From Promethearchaeota archaeon (GTDB taxonomy: Archaea; Asgardarchaeota; Lokiarchaeia; Sigynarchaeales; SOKP01): a DNA stretch of 27,186 nt. The translations under genes and the position numbers were made by a program. Shown one piece after another: positions 7,786 through 15,949 of the stretch (position 1 is its first letter; the number at the start of each line of letters is the position of its first letter). The stretch covers positions 1 to 27,186 of the forward strand of contig WJKD01000651.1 of the NCBI GenBank assembly GCA_014729315.1, read 5' to 3'. A model generated the notes under the pieces. That model was given only the letters and a program-made list of their open reading frames with translations. It searched no databases and was not told the DNA's origin.

Positions 7786-9099
7786 ATGAATGCTAATGCT
7801 ACTTTAACACCAGAAAAGGTTTACGAACAGTATATAAAGAATGCTCTTAACAAATCTTCTGCTATTGAGCTCTTAATTTCGATTATCGAAAATAGCGAAA
7901 AAATAGACCTTAGAATTCAGGGAATTCAGGAATTAGAACTAGTAGGTGCTGATGATAATAGGGCATTTCACTTTTTAGAACAAATATTATTATCGGATTC
8001 AATCGAAGAAGTTCGTAGACAAGCTGCGATAAGTTTAAAGAGGGTGTTTCGTAACAAATCCTTAGATCCCATGAGTTGGGCGTTAAAACACGAAGAATCT
8101 CCATCACCCCTGAAGGTTATTTATAAAACTTTGATGGAGATAATAAATAATCTTAATAAACAAGACACGGAGGAATCTAAAAGAATTTTAATTGATCAAA
8201 TAAACAGAATTGATCAAATAGATTTTAAAATTGCTGTCAATAATTTATGTTTAAATAAATCCTTAGAAAAAGTTAACATAGATTCCTTAGCAGATATTTT
8301 GAAGAACTTCTTTTCATACATTTACCTAAGAAATACCCTTTGGCGTATAAAGTTTGAAATACAAGAGTGCAGAATCTTAAAAATAAATTATCCTCACGGA
8401 AATCTACAAGAGTTCCCGGAAGCTCTAAAGAATTTAAGTTCGCTTGAAGTTATTGAATTAACATATAACACTATAAGAAGAATTCCTAAATGGATTGGAA
8501 AATTAAAAAAACTAAAAAGAATAAGTCTTAACTCGAATTTTTCCTTCATCAAATTACCTCACTCTCTCGGACAATTAAAAAATTTGAAAGAGCTTTCTCT
8601 ATGGAATAATAAGGTCAAATTCTTGCCAAAATCAATTGGTACGTTAGAATCGTTGGAATTTTTAAATTTACGAGTAAATCAATTAGAGGAGATTCCTAAG
8701 ACGATTGGAAATTTAGAATCTCTTAAAGTTTTAGATATTTACGATAATCGGCTGAAAAAACTCCCTTCTACTATAGGAAGTTTAAGATCCTTAGAGAAAT
8801 TAATTCTAAATGGTAACCAGTTAAAATCAATTCCATCTACAATAGGATCATTGAGTTCGCTCAAATATTTGGATTTAGAAGATAACGAGCTTACGCAAAT
8901 TCCTAAATCACTTGGGTTATTAAAATCTTTGGTTTATCTGAATCTATCTCGTAATCAATTATCCTCACTCCCAAATACAATCGGGTTGCTTCCTAATTTA
9001 AAGGAACTTTATTTAGGATCCAACAATATTATAATGTACCCTCAAACTCTAAAACTTCTCGAAAGAAATGATGTTAAAATTTATTACGAGAGCTATTAA
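7786..9099 (+). CDS. HEAT-like + leucine-rich-repeat protein (LRR paralog 4, diverged)
   Basis: A 437-residue soluble protein in the same family but more diverged. The N-terminal domain has a 4-residue longer start (IENS at 34-37, FLEQ at 63-66, KS at 91-92) and a longer loop near 120-135. The LRRs begin near residue 197-220 and number about 9 instead of 12. Their residue signatures (LWNN, LRVN, IYDN, LNGN, LEDN) do not match the numbered repeats of paralogs 1-3, so repeats were lost or rearranged. The C-terminal cap ends in KIYYESY. The last two full repeats are very regular (SLPNTIGLLPN). It closes the tandem array and converges on DNA ligase with only 14 bases between the two stop codons. 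Confidence 0.87.
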   Translation: MNANATLTPEKVYEQYIKNALNKSSAIELLISIIENSEKIDLRIQGIQELELVGADDNRAFHFLEQILLSDSIEEVRRQAAISLKRVFRNKSLDPMSWALKHEESPSPLKVIYKTLMEIINNLNKQDTEESKRILIDQINRIDQIDFKIAVNNLCLNKSLEKVNIDSLADILKNFFSYIYLRNTLWRIKFEIQECRILKINYPHGNLQEFPEALKNLSSLEVIELTYNTIRRIPKWIGKLKKLKRISLNSNFSFIKLPHSLGQLKNLKELSLWNNKVKFLPKSIGTLESLEFLNLRVNQLEEIPKTIGNLESLKVLDIYDNRLKKLPSTIGSLRSLEKLILNGNQLKSIPSTIGSLSSLKYLDLEDNELTQIPKSLGLLKSLVYLNLSRNQLSSLPNTIGLLPNLKELYLGSNNIIMYPQTLKLLERNDVKIYYESY

Positions 9100-9113
9100 T
9101 ATCTTATTACATC

Positions 9114-10871
9114 TTATTGAGTCTCGTAAAGCTCTTTGATCTCTTTAACAGTAGTTACATCTTGCGGGCCTTTTTCCGGTCGTATTCTCTCAAAAACAGG
9201 AAACCTCATTGAATAACCTAGTGAACTAAACTTTTCGCTCACTGTAATTTCATCTCCGATAATCTCGATGACGATTTCAGGTTTTAACCATGCATCAGGA
9301 GTATCGTTGCAAATAACCTCTTTGGGCTTTTTCGATACTTCGAATTCCTTAACATTCTTCATTAAAACCTCCATCACCTCGTCTGTCCAACCCGATGCAA
9401 TTCGCGTAAATCCTTCAAATAAATCTCTTTCAGGATCGTATACTGCACCTACATACGTTCCATAAACACCTTTTCGCCTTCCTCTTCCATAAAACGCACC
9501 AATTAACACTACGTCGACCGAATCTTTCAATTTTCCTCCTTCTAAGCCCTTAAGTTTGATCCAGATAAAGCCACGGTTTCCTGCTTGATAAAAAGAATCC
9601 TCTTTTATTGATTTCGCCATTATTCCTTCATTTCCTTTACTCCTAGCATTGTTAAAATAGTCTACTAATTCTTCAGTCGAATTTATTTGCTTTTGGTTAA
9701 CTAGTTTTAATTCGTCTCGTTCATTAATAATATCCTCAAGTTTTGATCTTCTCTTCGGTAGTGAATAATCCACATACGACTCATCCTCAAATTTAAGTAA
9801 ATCAAAAACATATAATCTTACGGGAACTTCCTTTGCTACATTTTCAATATCAAGTTTTCTTCTTCGTTTACTTAGGACTTGAAAGGGAAGCATTTTTTCG
9901 TAAAAATGATCCATCGCAACAACCTCTCCTTCAAAAATCACATTTCTCGCTTCTACATTTTCCCTAATTATTTGGCAAACATCTGGATACTGTTCAGATA
10001 TTTCTAACAATCTTCTTGAAAACAACTTAACTTCCTGCCCTTTCTTATGAACTTGCAGTCTTTCGCCGTCTAATTTATACTCCGCCACGAAGGACGATCC
10101 CAACTTTTTTATAATCTCCATATAAGGAACTCTTGAAGCTAACATCATTCTAATGGGAGTAAAATAAGCGATTTCTACTTGTTTTACTTTTTCAAGTCCT
10201 TCTTCTGCTAATATTTTTGCAACATCGCCTAAGTCGGGATGTAAATTAAAAGCTCTTTCGATTATTTCTCGATTCTCCTTTAAATCAGTAAAACCTATCG
10301 CCAAACCGTCAATTATAGTTAATGTTGATACCCCAACTCTGAGAGTAGAATTGATAATTCTAAATAAATATTTTGTTTCTAATGGAGACATATTACTAAT
10401 CAGATTCCTAAGAATCCCTAATTTAGTGTCATGAGATCCGCTTCCCTCAGTTATAGCGATCTTTTTCAAATTATCGTATAAGTCGGAGATTTCTAAAGAT
10501 TTCAAAGTCTTATTATTACTACTCCCAAAATCTAATACTGATTTTTGCTTTTTTTTTCTTTTAAGTATTAACTCAGCAGTAGCCCCAATATCTCCCTTTT
10601 TTATGAGAATTTTTTTAATCTCGTTTTTTTTTACTCCGGAATGCAATGATAAAGCTTCAATCATCGTCTTTTCGGCAATTCCCATTTTTGGGAATTGTTT
10701 AATATTAGACACTAACTTTCCTTGGAGTAAATACAAAACTTTATCCAAATCTTCAAAATCCCCCGATTTTTTGATTTTTTTAAAAAAGTTTGACAAAAAA
10801 TCGATCATTTCTAATCTTTTTGTCGTTCTCTCAAGCTTAGAAAATAGCTGAGCTAATGTATTAAATTTCAT
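9114..10871 (-). CDS. lig: ATP-dependent DNA ligase (archaeal type)
   Basis: Joins nicks in duplex DNA during replication and repair, through a ligase-AMP intermediate. The 585-residue length is typical of archaeal ligases. Residues 1-230 match the all-helical DNA-binding domain. The nucleotidyltransferase motif I, EYKLDGER, gives the AMP-accepting Lys266. Motif III (VYLYV/LYVFDLL region), motif IV (EGIMAK) and motif V (WIKLKG) follow in order, then the OB-fold with a late EIIGDEIT segment and a C-terminal FPVFERIRPEKGP, a family hallmark. All expected blocks are present, so the gene looks intact. It starts at ATG 10871. It lies 113 bases downstream of the gelsolin-like gene on the same strand and may have its own promoter in that AT-rich gap. 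Confidence 0.95.
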   Translation of the reverse strand: MKFNTLAQLFSKLERTTKRLEMIDFLSNFFKKIKKSGDFEDLDKVLYLLQGKLVSNIKQFPKMGIAEKTMIEALSLHSGVKKNEIKKILIKKGDIGATAELILKRKKKQKSVLDFGSSNNKTLKSLEISDLYDNLKKIAITEGSGSHDTKLGILRNLISNMSPLETKYLFRIINSTLRVGVSTLTIIDGLAIGFTDLKENREIIERAFNLHPDLGDVAKILAEEGLEKVKQVEIAYFTPIRMMLASRVPYMEIIKKLGSSFVAEYKLDGERLQVHKKGQEVKLFSRRLLEISEQYPDVCQIIRENVEARNVIFEGEVVAMDHFYEKMLPFQVLSKRRRKLDIENVAKEVPVRLYVFDLLKFEDESYVDYSLPKRRSKLEDIINERDELKLVNQKQINSTEELVDYFNNARSKGNEGIMAKSIKEDSFYQAGNRGFIWIKLKGLEGGKLKDSVDVVLIGAFYGRGRRKGVYGTYVGAVYDPERDLFEGFTRIASGWTDEVMEVLMKNVKEFEVSKKPKEVICNDTPDAWLKPEIVIEIIGDEITVSEKFSSLGYSMRFPVFERIRPEKGPQDVTTVKEIKELYETQ

Positions 10872-10984
10872 GTTTCGAACCTTATTAAGATTAAATATGT
10901 ATGATAATAAATTATTTATTAGTATTATTTAGTAAAACATAATAAAATTCTTGTAATTATAAAGAAAAAGTAGGAAAAAATTAA

Positions 10985-11806
10985 TTATAAGAGTTTTGAA
11001 AGCTCTGCGTATTTCTTCTTTATTCCGTTCTTAATATCTTGGCTTATACCCGAAAAAGAATTAGCTGTAAAATTCAGAGAAGTATCCTTAATTGAAAATT
11101 GACAAACAGGACCATCGATCATTTCGATAGAATAACTTCCGTCTTTTTTCTTACTTACCCAAATATCATCAAAATGGTCTAAAAGAGCTCTTATTACAAA
11201 AGCCACGCGAGCTTGTGATAGCAAATCTTCATCGGGTTTTTCTTTTTCTAATGTCGGACTTTCAACAGAAGCGCCTTTTTTCGGTTCTGGATATTCCTTA
11301 GTTGCTTGAGATGGCTTTTTAGTAGGTTCCAATGGTTTAACTTGAGGTTTCGGTTTTACAACTGGTGCTTCTAGTTTTTTTGGTTCTGGTTTCTTTGCAG
11401 GAGTTGGTTTGGTTTTTTGAGTCTCGAATTCCCCAACAGAAAAAGTTACTACATAATTATCTACTACTTTAAAATCCTTACTTAGGATTTCTTGAAGTTG
11501 ACTATCTTTTTCAGTTTCCTCGGGAACTCTCCCTACTTTCCTTGAATCAATTTCATTGATTGTTCTAATATTTCTCCCAATTATGCTTTTGCCGATAGTA
11601 TAACCGTGCCCTTTTAATGATTCCGCTTGACGGAGTGCTGTCCGTCTCTGAACTAATCCTCTTTTAGTTCCGTGCCATAACCAAATTGCTTGAGATGTCT
11701 CATCAAGAACTATAATAGATTTATCGGGTGAAAGACTTTCTTTATTCCATTCGATTGGTTCGCTAACTCCGCCATCTAACACATTAAACATTAATGCAAA
11801 TTCCAT
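10985..11806 (-). CDS. Gelsolin-like domain protein with Pro/Lys-rich linker
   Basis: A 273-residue protein in three parts. Residues 1-95 look like a single gelsolin repeat: a strand IIVLDE, then IWLWHG, then a long basic helix (LVQRRTALRQAESLKGHGY). This matches the family pattern of LD, a Trp-containing strand with G, and an Ala-rich helix. Residues ~125-200 are low-complexity Pro/Lys/Glu, probably a flexible linker. Residues ~205-273 form a small domain with two predicted helices and strands (VAFVIRALLDHF, SYSIEMIDGPVCQFSI) that I do not recognise. Gelsolin-domain proteins in Asgard archaea are known to modulate actin. Actin binding here is inference from a sequence pattern and could be wrong. 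ATG 11806 is chosen; AAGGA lies about 13 bases upstream. Confidence 0.6.
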   Translation of the reverse strand: MEFALMFNVLDGGVSEPIEWNKESLSPDKSIIVLDETSQAIWLWHGTKRGLVQRRTALRQAESLKGHGYTIGKSIIGRNIRTINEIDSRKVGRVPEETEKDSQLQEILSKDFKVVDNYVVTFSVGEFETQKTKPTPAKKPEPKKLEAPVVKPKPQVKPLEPTKKPSQATKEYPEPKKGASVESPTLEKEKPDEDLLSQARVAFVIRALLDHFDDIWVSKKKDGSYSIEMIDGPVCQFSIKDTSLNFTANSFSGISQDIKNGIKKKYAELSKLL

Positions 11807-12188
11807 GTAGTTTCAAGTCCTTTAGTATTCCAAATTATTTTAATGTATGATAAAAAATTATATTTTTGTTATAAAAATCTAATAGTAATAAGATAATTTA
11901 AAAATTAGTTTTTGCAGTATTTCTTTCTAAGGAAAAACCTCAATATCAACTGTCTTTTGGAATTGCAATTTTAATTCTCAATTAAATTTATCATCTATAA
12001 ATTCAGATTACTTTCTGCATTAAGCCATACTATAGCGTCCTCTTAGCTTTTACTAACTCGTGAAATGGATTAAAAATAAGAAATTAAAGCCATTCGATAA
12101 ACAGAAATGTTGAATAGAAAAATTAAACAATTAACTAAAATTAATGAATATAAAAATTAAGAAATTTTATTGAAGAACTAAAAAATTA
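11807..12188. other. Divergent intergenic region between the gelsolin-like gene and hisG
   Basis: 382 bases with no convincing ORF or RNA gene. The sequence is strongly A/T-rich. TATA-like elements occur near the gelsolin-like gene (around 11858-11870, - strand) and before hisG (12148-12156). The middle part, about 11910-12060, is less AT-rich and pyrimidine-richer on the + strand, but no conserved RNA fold was recognised by eye. Confidence 0.5.
12148..12156 (+). promoter_or_regulatory. TATA-like element for hisG
   Basis: ATATAAAAA lies about 38 bases before the GTG at 12189. A start site 25 bases downstream would give a leader of some 10-15 bases. Moderately supported because the surroundings are nearly all A/T. 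Confidence 0.35.
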
Positions 12189-13184
12189 GTGATAAACGTG
12201 AGCAATAGAGTTCTAAAGTTAACGATACCTAAGGGCAGCCTGCAGAAAGATGTAGTCAACTTCTTTGAAAGAGCTGGTTTGAGATTCAGGTTCTCGTCAA
12301 GTAGAGATTATAGACCCTCTGTTAACGATCCGGAATTGTATGTAAAATTATTAAGACCTCAGGAGATCCCCAATTATTTAATAGGAGAAGACGAATTTGA
12401 TTTAGGGATTTCCGGAATTGATTGGGTTAAAGAGACTAATGCAGATGTAGAATTTGTTTTAGATCTTGAAATCGGAGGCGTTCAAATCGTATTTTGTGTG
12501 CCAAATACGTGGGATCAAGTCAATTCTCTTGATGATCTTATTGAAAATTTTTCGAATAAGAAAAAAATTTTAAGAATTTCTACAGAATATTTAACGGTTT
12601 CGTTAAATTATTTTAAGAATAATCCTACGTACAAAAAAATATACGGCGATAAAGCTCCCTTAGTGATTACTCCTTGGAAAACATGGGGGGAAAATAAACA
12701 AGTAAAGATATTTTTATCATTTGGTGCCACAGAAGCAAAACCACCAGAAGAGGTAGACGCAATAATCGATAATACACAAACTGGATCAACGCTTAGGGCC
12801 AACAATTTAAAAATTGTTGATGTGTTAGATACTTCTACTGCTGTTTTAATAGCAAATAAGAATGCTTTACAAGATGAATGGAAAAGAGAAAAAATAAAAG
12901 ATTTAAAAGTCCTTTTAATGGGGGTAATAGAAGCATCAAAAAAACTCCATATCTTCATGAATGTAAGAAAGGAGAACTTAGTAAAGATTTTGGACAAATT
13001 ACCAGCTCTAAAGCGCCCTACAATCTCAAAGCTAGCAGACGACGATTCTAATGGATGGGTCGCCATAAATACTATAATAAAGAAAAGTGAATTTCTAAAT
13101 TTAGTACCAGAGCTAAGAAAATACGCTCAAGGGCTAGTAGTCCACGAACCACGTCAAATTTTGCCGCTAGAACAAATTAAATAG
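12189..13184 (+). CDS. hisG: ATP phosphoribosyltransferase, long form
   Basis: Catalyses the first step of histidine synthesis, ATP + PRPP to phosphoribosyl-ATP. The N-terminal bilobal domain shows IPKGSLQ (14-19), then FDLGISGIDWV, then the PRPP-binding block GATEAKPPEEVDAIIDNTQTG followed by STLRANNLK. At 331 residues it is longer than the short HisG (about 210) that needs HisZ, and its last ~80 residues match the histidine-binding regulatory domain (NVRKENL, LPALKRPTISKL, AINTIIKK). So it is probably feedback-inhibited and independent of HisZ. The start is GTG 12189; GTG 12198 is also possible, and neither has a Shine-Dalgarno sequence. hisD follows after 14 bases. Confidence 0.93.
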   Translation: MINVSNRVLKLTIPKGSLQKDVVNFFERAGLRFRFSSSRDYRPSVNDPELYVKLLRPQEIPNYLIGEDEFDLGISGIDWVKETNADVEFVLDLEIGGVQIVFCVPNTWDQVNSLDDLIENFSNKKKILRISTEYLTVSLNYFKNNPTYKKIYGDKAPLVITPWKTWGENKQVKIFLSFGATEAKPPEEVDAIIDNTQTGSTLRANNLKIVDVLDTSTAVLIANKNALQDEWKREKIKDLKVLLMGVIEASKKLHIFMNVRKENLVKILDKLPALKRPTISKLADDDSNGWVAINTIIKKSEFLNLVPELRKYAQGLVVHEPRQILPLEQIK

Positions 13185-13192
13185 AAGGAGGT
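13185..13192 (+). promoter_or_regulatory. Strong Shine-Dalgarno sequence setting the TTG start of hisD
   Basis: AAGGAGGT sits directly behind the hisG stop codon and 6 bases before TTG 13199. It is the best ribosome-binding site in the window and shows that hisD is translated from a hisG-hisD message, from a rare TTG codon. Most other genes here lack one. Confidence 0.85.
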
Positions 13193-13198
13193 ATCATT

Positions 13199-14503
13199 TT
13201 GGATTTAATAAGGGTTTTAAATTCCGAAGAAATCTCAAAAAAGAATATTAGTGAGTTTATTCCAAGAACCGAGAGTGAATTTGAGGAAATCAGAGACGAT
13301 GTTGAATCCATATTAAATAAAGTGAAAACCGAAGGAGATAGCGCTCTCATAGAATATACGGATAAATTCGATGGAATACAATTGGATAAGAACAATATCA
13401 AGATTTCTGAAGAGGAAATTAAAGAGGCATATAATCAAATCGATAAAAATCTATTAAACGCATTAAAATATGCTAAAACCAATTTAATTAAATTTCAAGA
13501 AGAAAAAGCTGCTCGATTAAATAATTGGTTTAAAGAAATAGAAGAAGGTGTGAAAGTAGGACAAATTGTACGCTCTCTTGATTCTGTCGGTATTTACATA
13601 CCTGGAGGTCGTGCGGTCTATCCAAGCACAGTTCTTATGGCAGCAGCTCCTGCTTATGTTGCCAAAGTCAAAAACCTAAGCATATGTTCTCCACCACAAA
13701 AAAACGGGAAGATTGCTCCAGAAATTATTGTAGCCGCAAAAGAGTTTAAAATCAAAAACATATTTAAAGTTGGCGGCGCTCAAGCTATTGGGGCTATGGC
13801 ATTTGGAACGGAAACGATTAAACCCGTTCAAAAAATAATCGGTCCTGGTAATAAATGGGTAAATGTGGCAAAACAACTCGTCTCTAACATCGTAGCGATC
13901 GATACACCCGCGGGACCTTCGGAAGTTTTAATCATTGCCGATTCAAGTGCTGATTGGAGGTATGTGATCGTCGATTTGATTTCACAAGTAGAACATGATC
14001 CCGAAAACATCGGAATTGTCATAACGGATTCCGAAGATTTGATTAATAAAATAAAAACTCACTTAACTGATTACTTATCCAAATCAGAGAGAAAATCCAT
14101 TATCAAAGAAGCCTTGAGCAAAAATTCTTTGGTCATTAAATCAAGTACCATAGAAGAAGCTTTTGCTTTAAGTAACGAGATAGCACCAGAACACCTTGAA
14201 ATCCTTACTTCAGATCCTTCAAGTCATTTAAATCTTGTTCAAAATGCAGGTGCCGTATTTCTAGGGAAATTCTCTCCCGTCCCGCTTGGCGATTATTCTG
14301 CGGGGACGAATCATATCCTACCAACAGGAGGGAATGCAAAAAGATATTCTGGTTTGAGCTATTTAAATTTTGTGAAAGTAATGGATGTATTGAAATGCAA
14401 TGAGATGGGTCTAAAAAAATTAAGTAAATCAGCAATGAAGATAGCCGAATTTGAAGGATTGTTTGCTCATAAGAGAGCAATATTTGAAAGATTAAAAGAA
14501 TAA
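13199..14503 (+). CDS. hisD: Histidinol dehydrogenase
   Basis: Oxidises L-histidinol to L-histidine in two NAD-dependent steps, the last reactions of the pathway. The 434-residue length is normal. All hallmark residues are present: the zinc ligands Gln263 and His266 (QVEHDP), Asp365 (GDYSAG) and His424 (LFAHKR), and the catalytic pair Glu331-His332 (APEHLE). The substrate region NHILPTGGNA with His372 and the PGGRAVYPSTVLM and DTPAGPSEV blocks are also intact. The start is TTG 13199, fixed by AAGGAGGT just upstream, so hisG and hisD are co-transcribed. Confident. Confidence 0.96.
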   Translation: MDLIRVLNSEEISKKNISEFIPRTESEFEEIRDDVESILNKVKTEGDSALIEYTDKFDGIQLDKNNIKISEEEIKEAYNQIDKNLLNALKYAKTNLIKFQEEKAARLNNWFKEIEEGVKVGQIVRSLDSVGIYIPGGRAVYPSTVLMAAAPAYVAKVKNLSICSPPQKNGKIAPEIIVAAKEFKIKNIFKVGGAQAIGAMAFGTETIKPVQKIIGPGNKWVNVAKQLVSNIVAIDTPAGPSEVLIIADSSADWRYVIVDLISQVEHDPENIGIVITDSEDLINKIKTHLTDYLSKSERKSIIKEALSKNSLVIKSSTIEEAFALSNEIAPEHLEILTSDPSSHLNLVQNAGAVFLGKFSPVPLGDYSAGTNHILPTGGNAKRYSGLSYLNFVKVMDVLKCNEMGLKKLSKSAMKIAEFEGLFAHKRAIFERLKE

Positions 14504-14599
14504 GATCAAATTAAAGTAATATTCATAATTCTAAAATAATAGAATAAATTAGAAATCTTATACATTATTTAATCGTTAAAATCATAATAGGTTTGTATC

Positions 14600-15691
14600 A
14601 TGGACATAAAAAAAATTGTCAGATCATCGTTAAGAAATTATTCTGCCTACGAGCCAGGTGAACAACCTCAAGGAGGGGGATGGATCAAGTTGAATTCTAA
14701 TGAAAATCCCTATCCCCCGATTCCAGAAGTTTTAAAAGAAATTAAAAAGGGTGTGAATGAAAAAGTTCGTCTTTATCCTGATCCTACCGCACTGGAAGTA
14801 CGGAAGGCAATTCTTAATCAATTATTACGAGATAAAAACACATTAACTAATAGAAATACTGTGTTTATTGGGAACGGTGCAGATGAAGTATTAGATAACC
14901 TTTTCAAATTATTTATTGACCCTGGTGATGAGGTAGTTTTTTTTTATCCATCATATGGAATGTATAAAGTCTTAGCAGAGTTATACAATGCTAAGATTAA
15001 TGAAATAAGATTAAAAGAAGATTTTTCTATTCCCGATTCAGCATTTTCTGCTACAGGTAAATTAATGTTAGTTAATTCTCCAAATAATCCAAATGGAAGA
15101 TCCTTTGGTAATGAGATAATTCAAAAATTATGCGAATCCTTTCCGGGAATAGTGGTTGTTGACGAAACTTACGCTGATTTTTCTGATAAAACTGCGCTAC
15201 CATTATTAAAAGATTTAAAAAATCTCATAGTGATGAAATCTTTTTCAAAAAGTTTTTCATTAGCGGGATTAAGATTTGGATTTGCTATTGCTGACGCAAG
15301 TATAATTAAAGAGTTAAACAAAGTTAAACTGCCGTTTAACACGAGTCGCTTAACTCAGATTGCTGCCCTAGCGTGTATTAAGTATAGGAATCTTATTTAC
15401 GAACAAAATAATTTAATCATAAATGAGAGACTGCGGATAATTGGAGAGTTAAATTCTTATTCAAGTATAGAGATATTACCGTCTGATTCGAATTATTTTT
15501 TAATCAAATTTAAAGATAAGTCGATTCCTTTAAAATTCTTTTGGGAATTAAAGGATAATTACAAGATATTGGTAAGACACTTCAACAAACCAGGATTGTA
15601 TCCATATATAAGGGTTACTGTTGGAACTGAAGAAGAAAATAATCGATTCTTGGAAGCATTTAAAAAAATAGCCGAGAAGAATTTACATTAA
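14600..15691 (+). CDS. hisC: Histidinol-phosphate aminotransferase
   Basis: A PLP enzyme of fold type I that transfers an amino group between glutamate and imidazole-acetol phosphate. At 363 residues it is of family length. LNSNENPYPP (31-40) binds substrate, NGADEVL (92-98) contacts PLP phosphate, PNNPNG (161-166) holds the conserved Asn, DETYADF has Asp188 and Tyr191, and SFSKSFSLAGLRFG places the PLP lysine at Lys217. Relatives include aspartate and cobyric-pathway aminotransferases, but the neighbours hisG and hisD support HisC. A 96-base gap before it, with AT-rich and weakly TATA-like sequence, allows its own promoter. The ATG at 14600 has no clear Shine-Dalgarno sequence. Confidence 0.93.
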   Translation: MDIKKIVRSSLRNYSAYEPGEQPQGGGWIKLNSNENPYPPIPEVLKEIKKGVNEKVRLYPDPTALEVRKAILNQLLRDKNTLTNRNTVFIGNGADEVLDNLFKLFIDPGDEVVFFYPSYGMYKVLAELYNAKINEIRLKEDFSIPDSAFSATGKLMLVNSPNNPNGRSFGNEIIQKLCESFPGIVVVDETYADFSDKTALPLLKDLKNLIVMKSFSKSFSLAGLRFGFAIADASIIKELNKVKLPFNTSRLTQIAALACIKYRNLIYEQNNLIINERLRIIGELNSYSSIEILPSDSNYFLIKFKDKSIPLKFFWELKDNYKILVRHFNKPGLYPYIRVTVGTEEENNRFLEAFKKIAEKNLH

Positions 15692-15949
15692 TTATTTTAA
15701 ACCTTTTTCTTCATTTTCAACGCAAAAAAATCTATATAGATCAATTCAATTTAATATCGATTCCAATAATGATCAAAAAAAGAAAATTTATTCATTTCTT
15801 TTTAGAAATATAGGATCTTATCAAATTAGAAAAGACGATGATTATATAATGATCAAGATGAAACATTTTTCATGCAAAAAAAGATATAAAATAAAACACT
15901 ATTATTTTAATTTAAGCACAATCAAATAATTAAAAATTGATAAATAAAA

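Noticed and set aside
2202..9099. Periodic DNA repetition across the LRR array read as a CRISPR or satellite repeat
   Set aside because: The repetition is a 23-codon pattern that follows the protein frame and diverges at third positions, as expected for LRR coding sequence.
11807..12188. Possible tRNA or structured RNA between the gelsolin-like gene and hisG
   Set aside because: No tRNA arms or GTTCRA loop found, and no GC-rich stem expected for a structured RNA in an AT-rich genome.
12608..13066. 152-codon minus-strand ORF within hisG
   Set aside because: It lies fully opposite a conserved enzyme gene and its composition (Phe/Ser/Leu-rich) is that of antisense translation.
15692..15949. 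Two short ATG ORFs (around 15769 and 15850)
   Set aside because: They are 14-26 codons, Lys-rich because of the AT-rich background, and have no Shine-Dalgarno sequence or similarity to each other beyond ATGATCAA.
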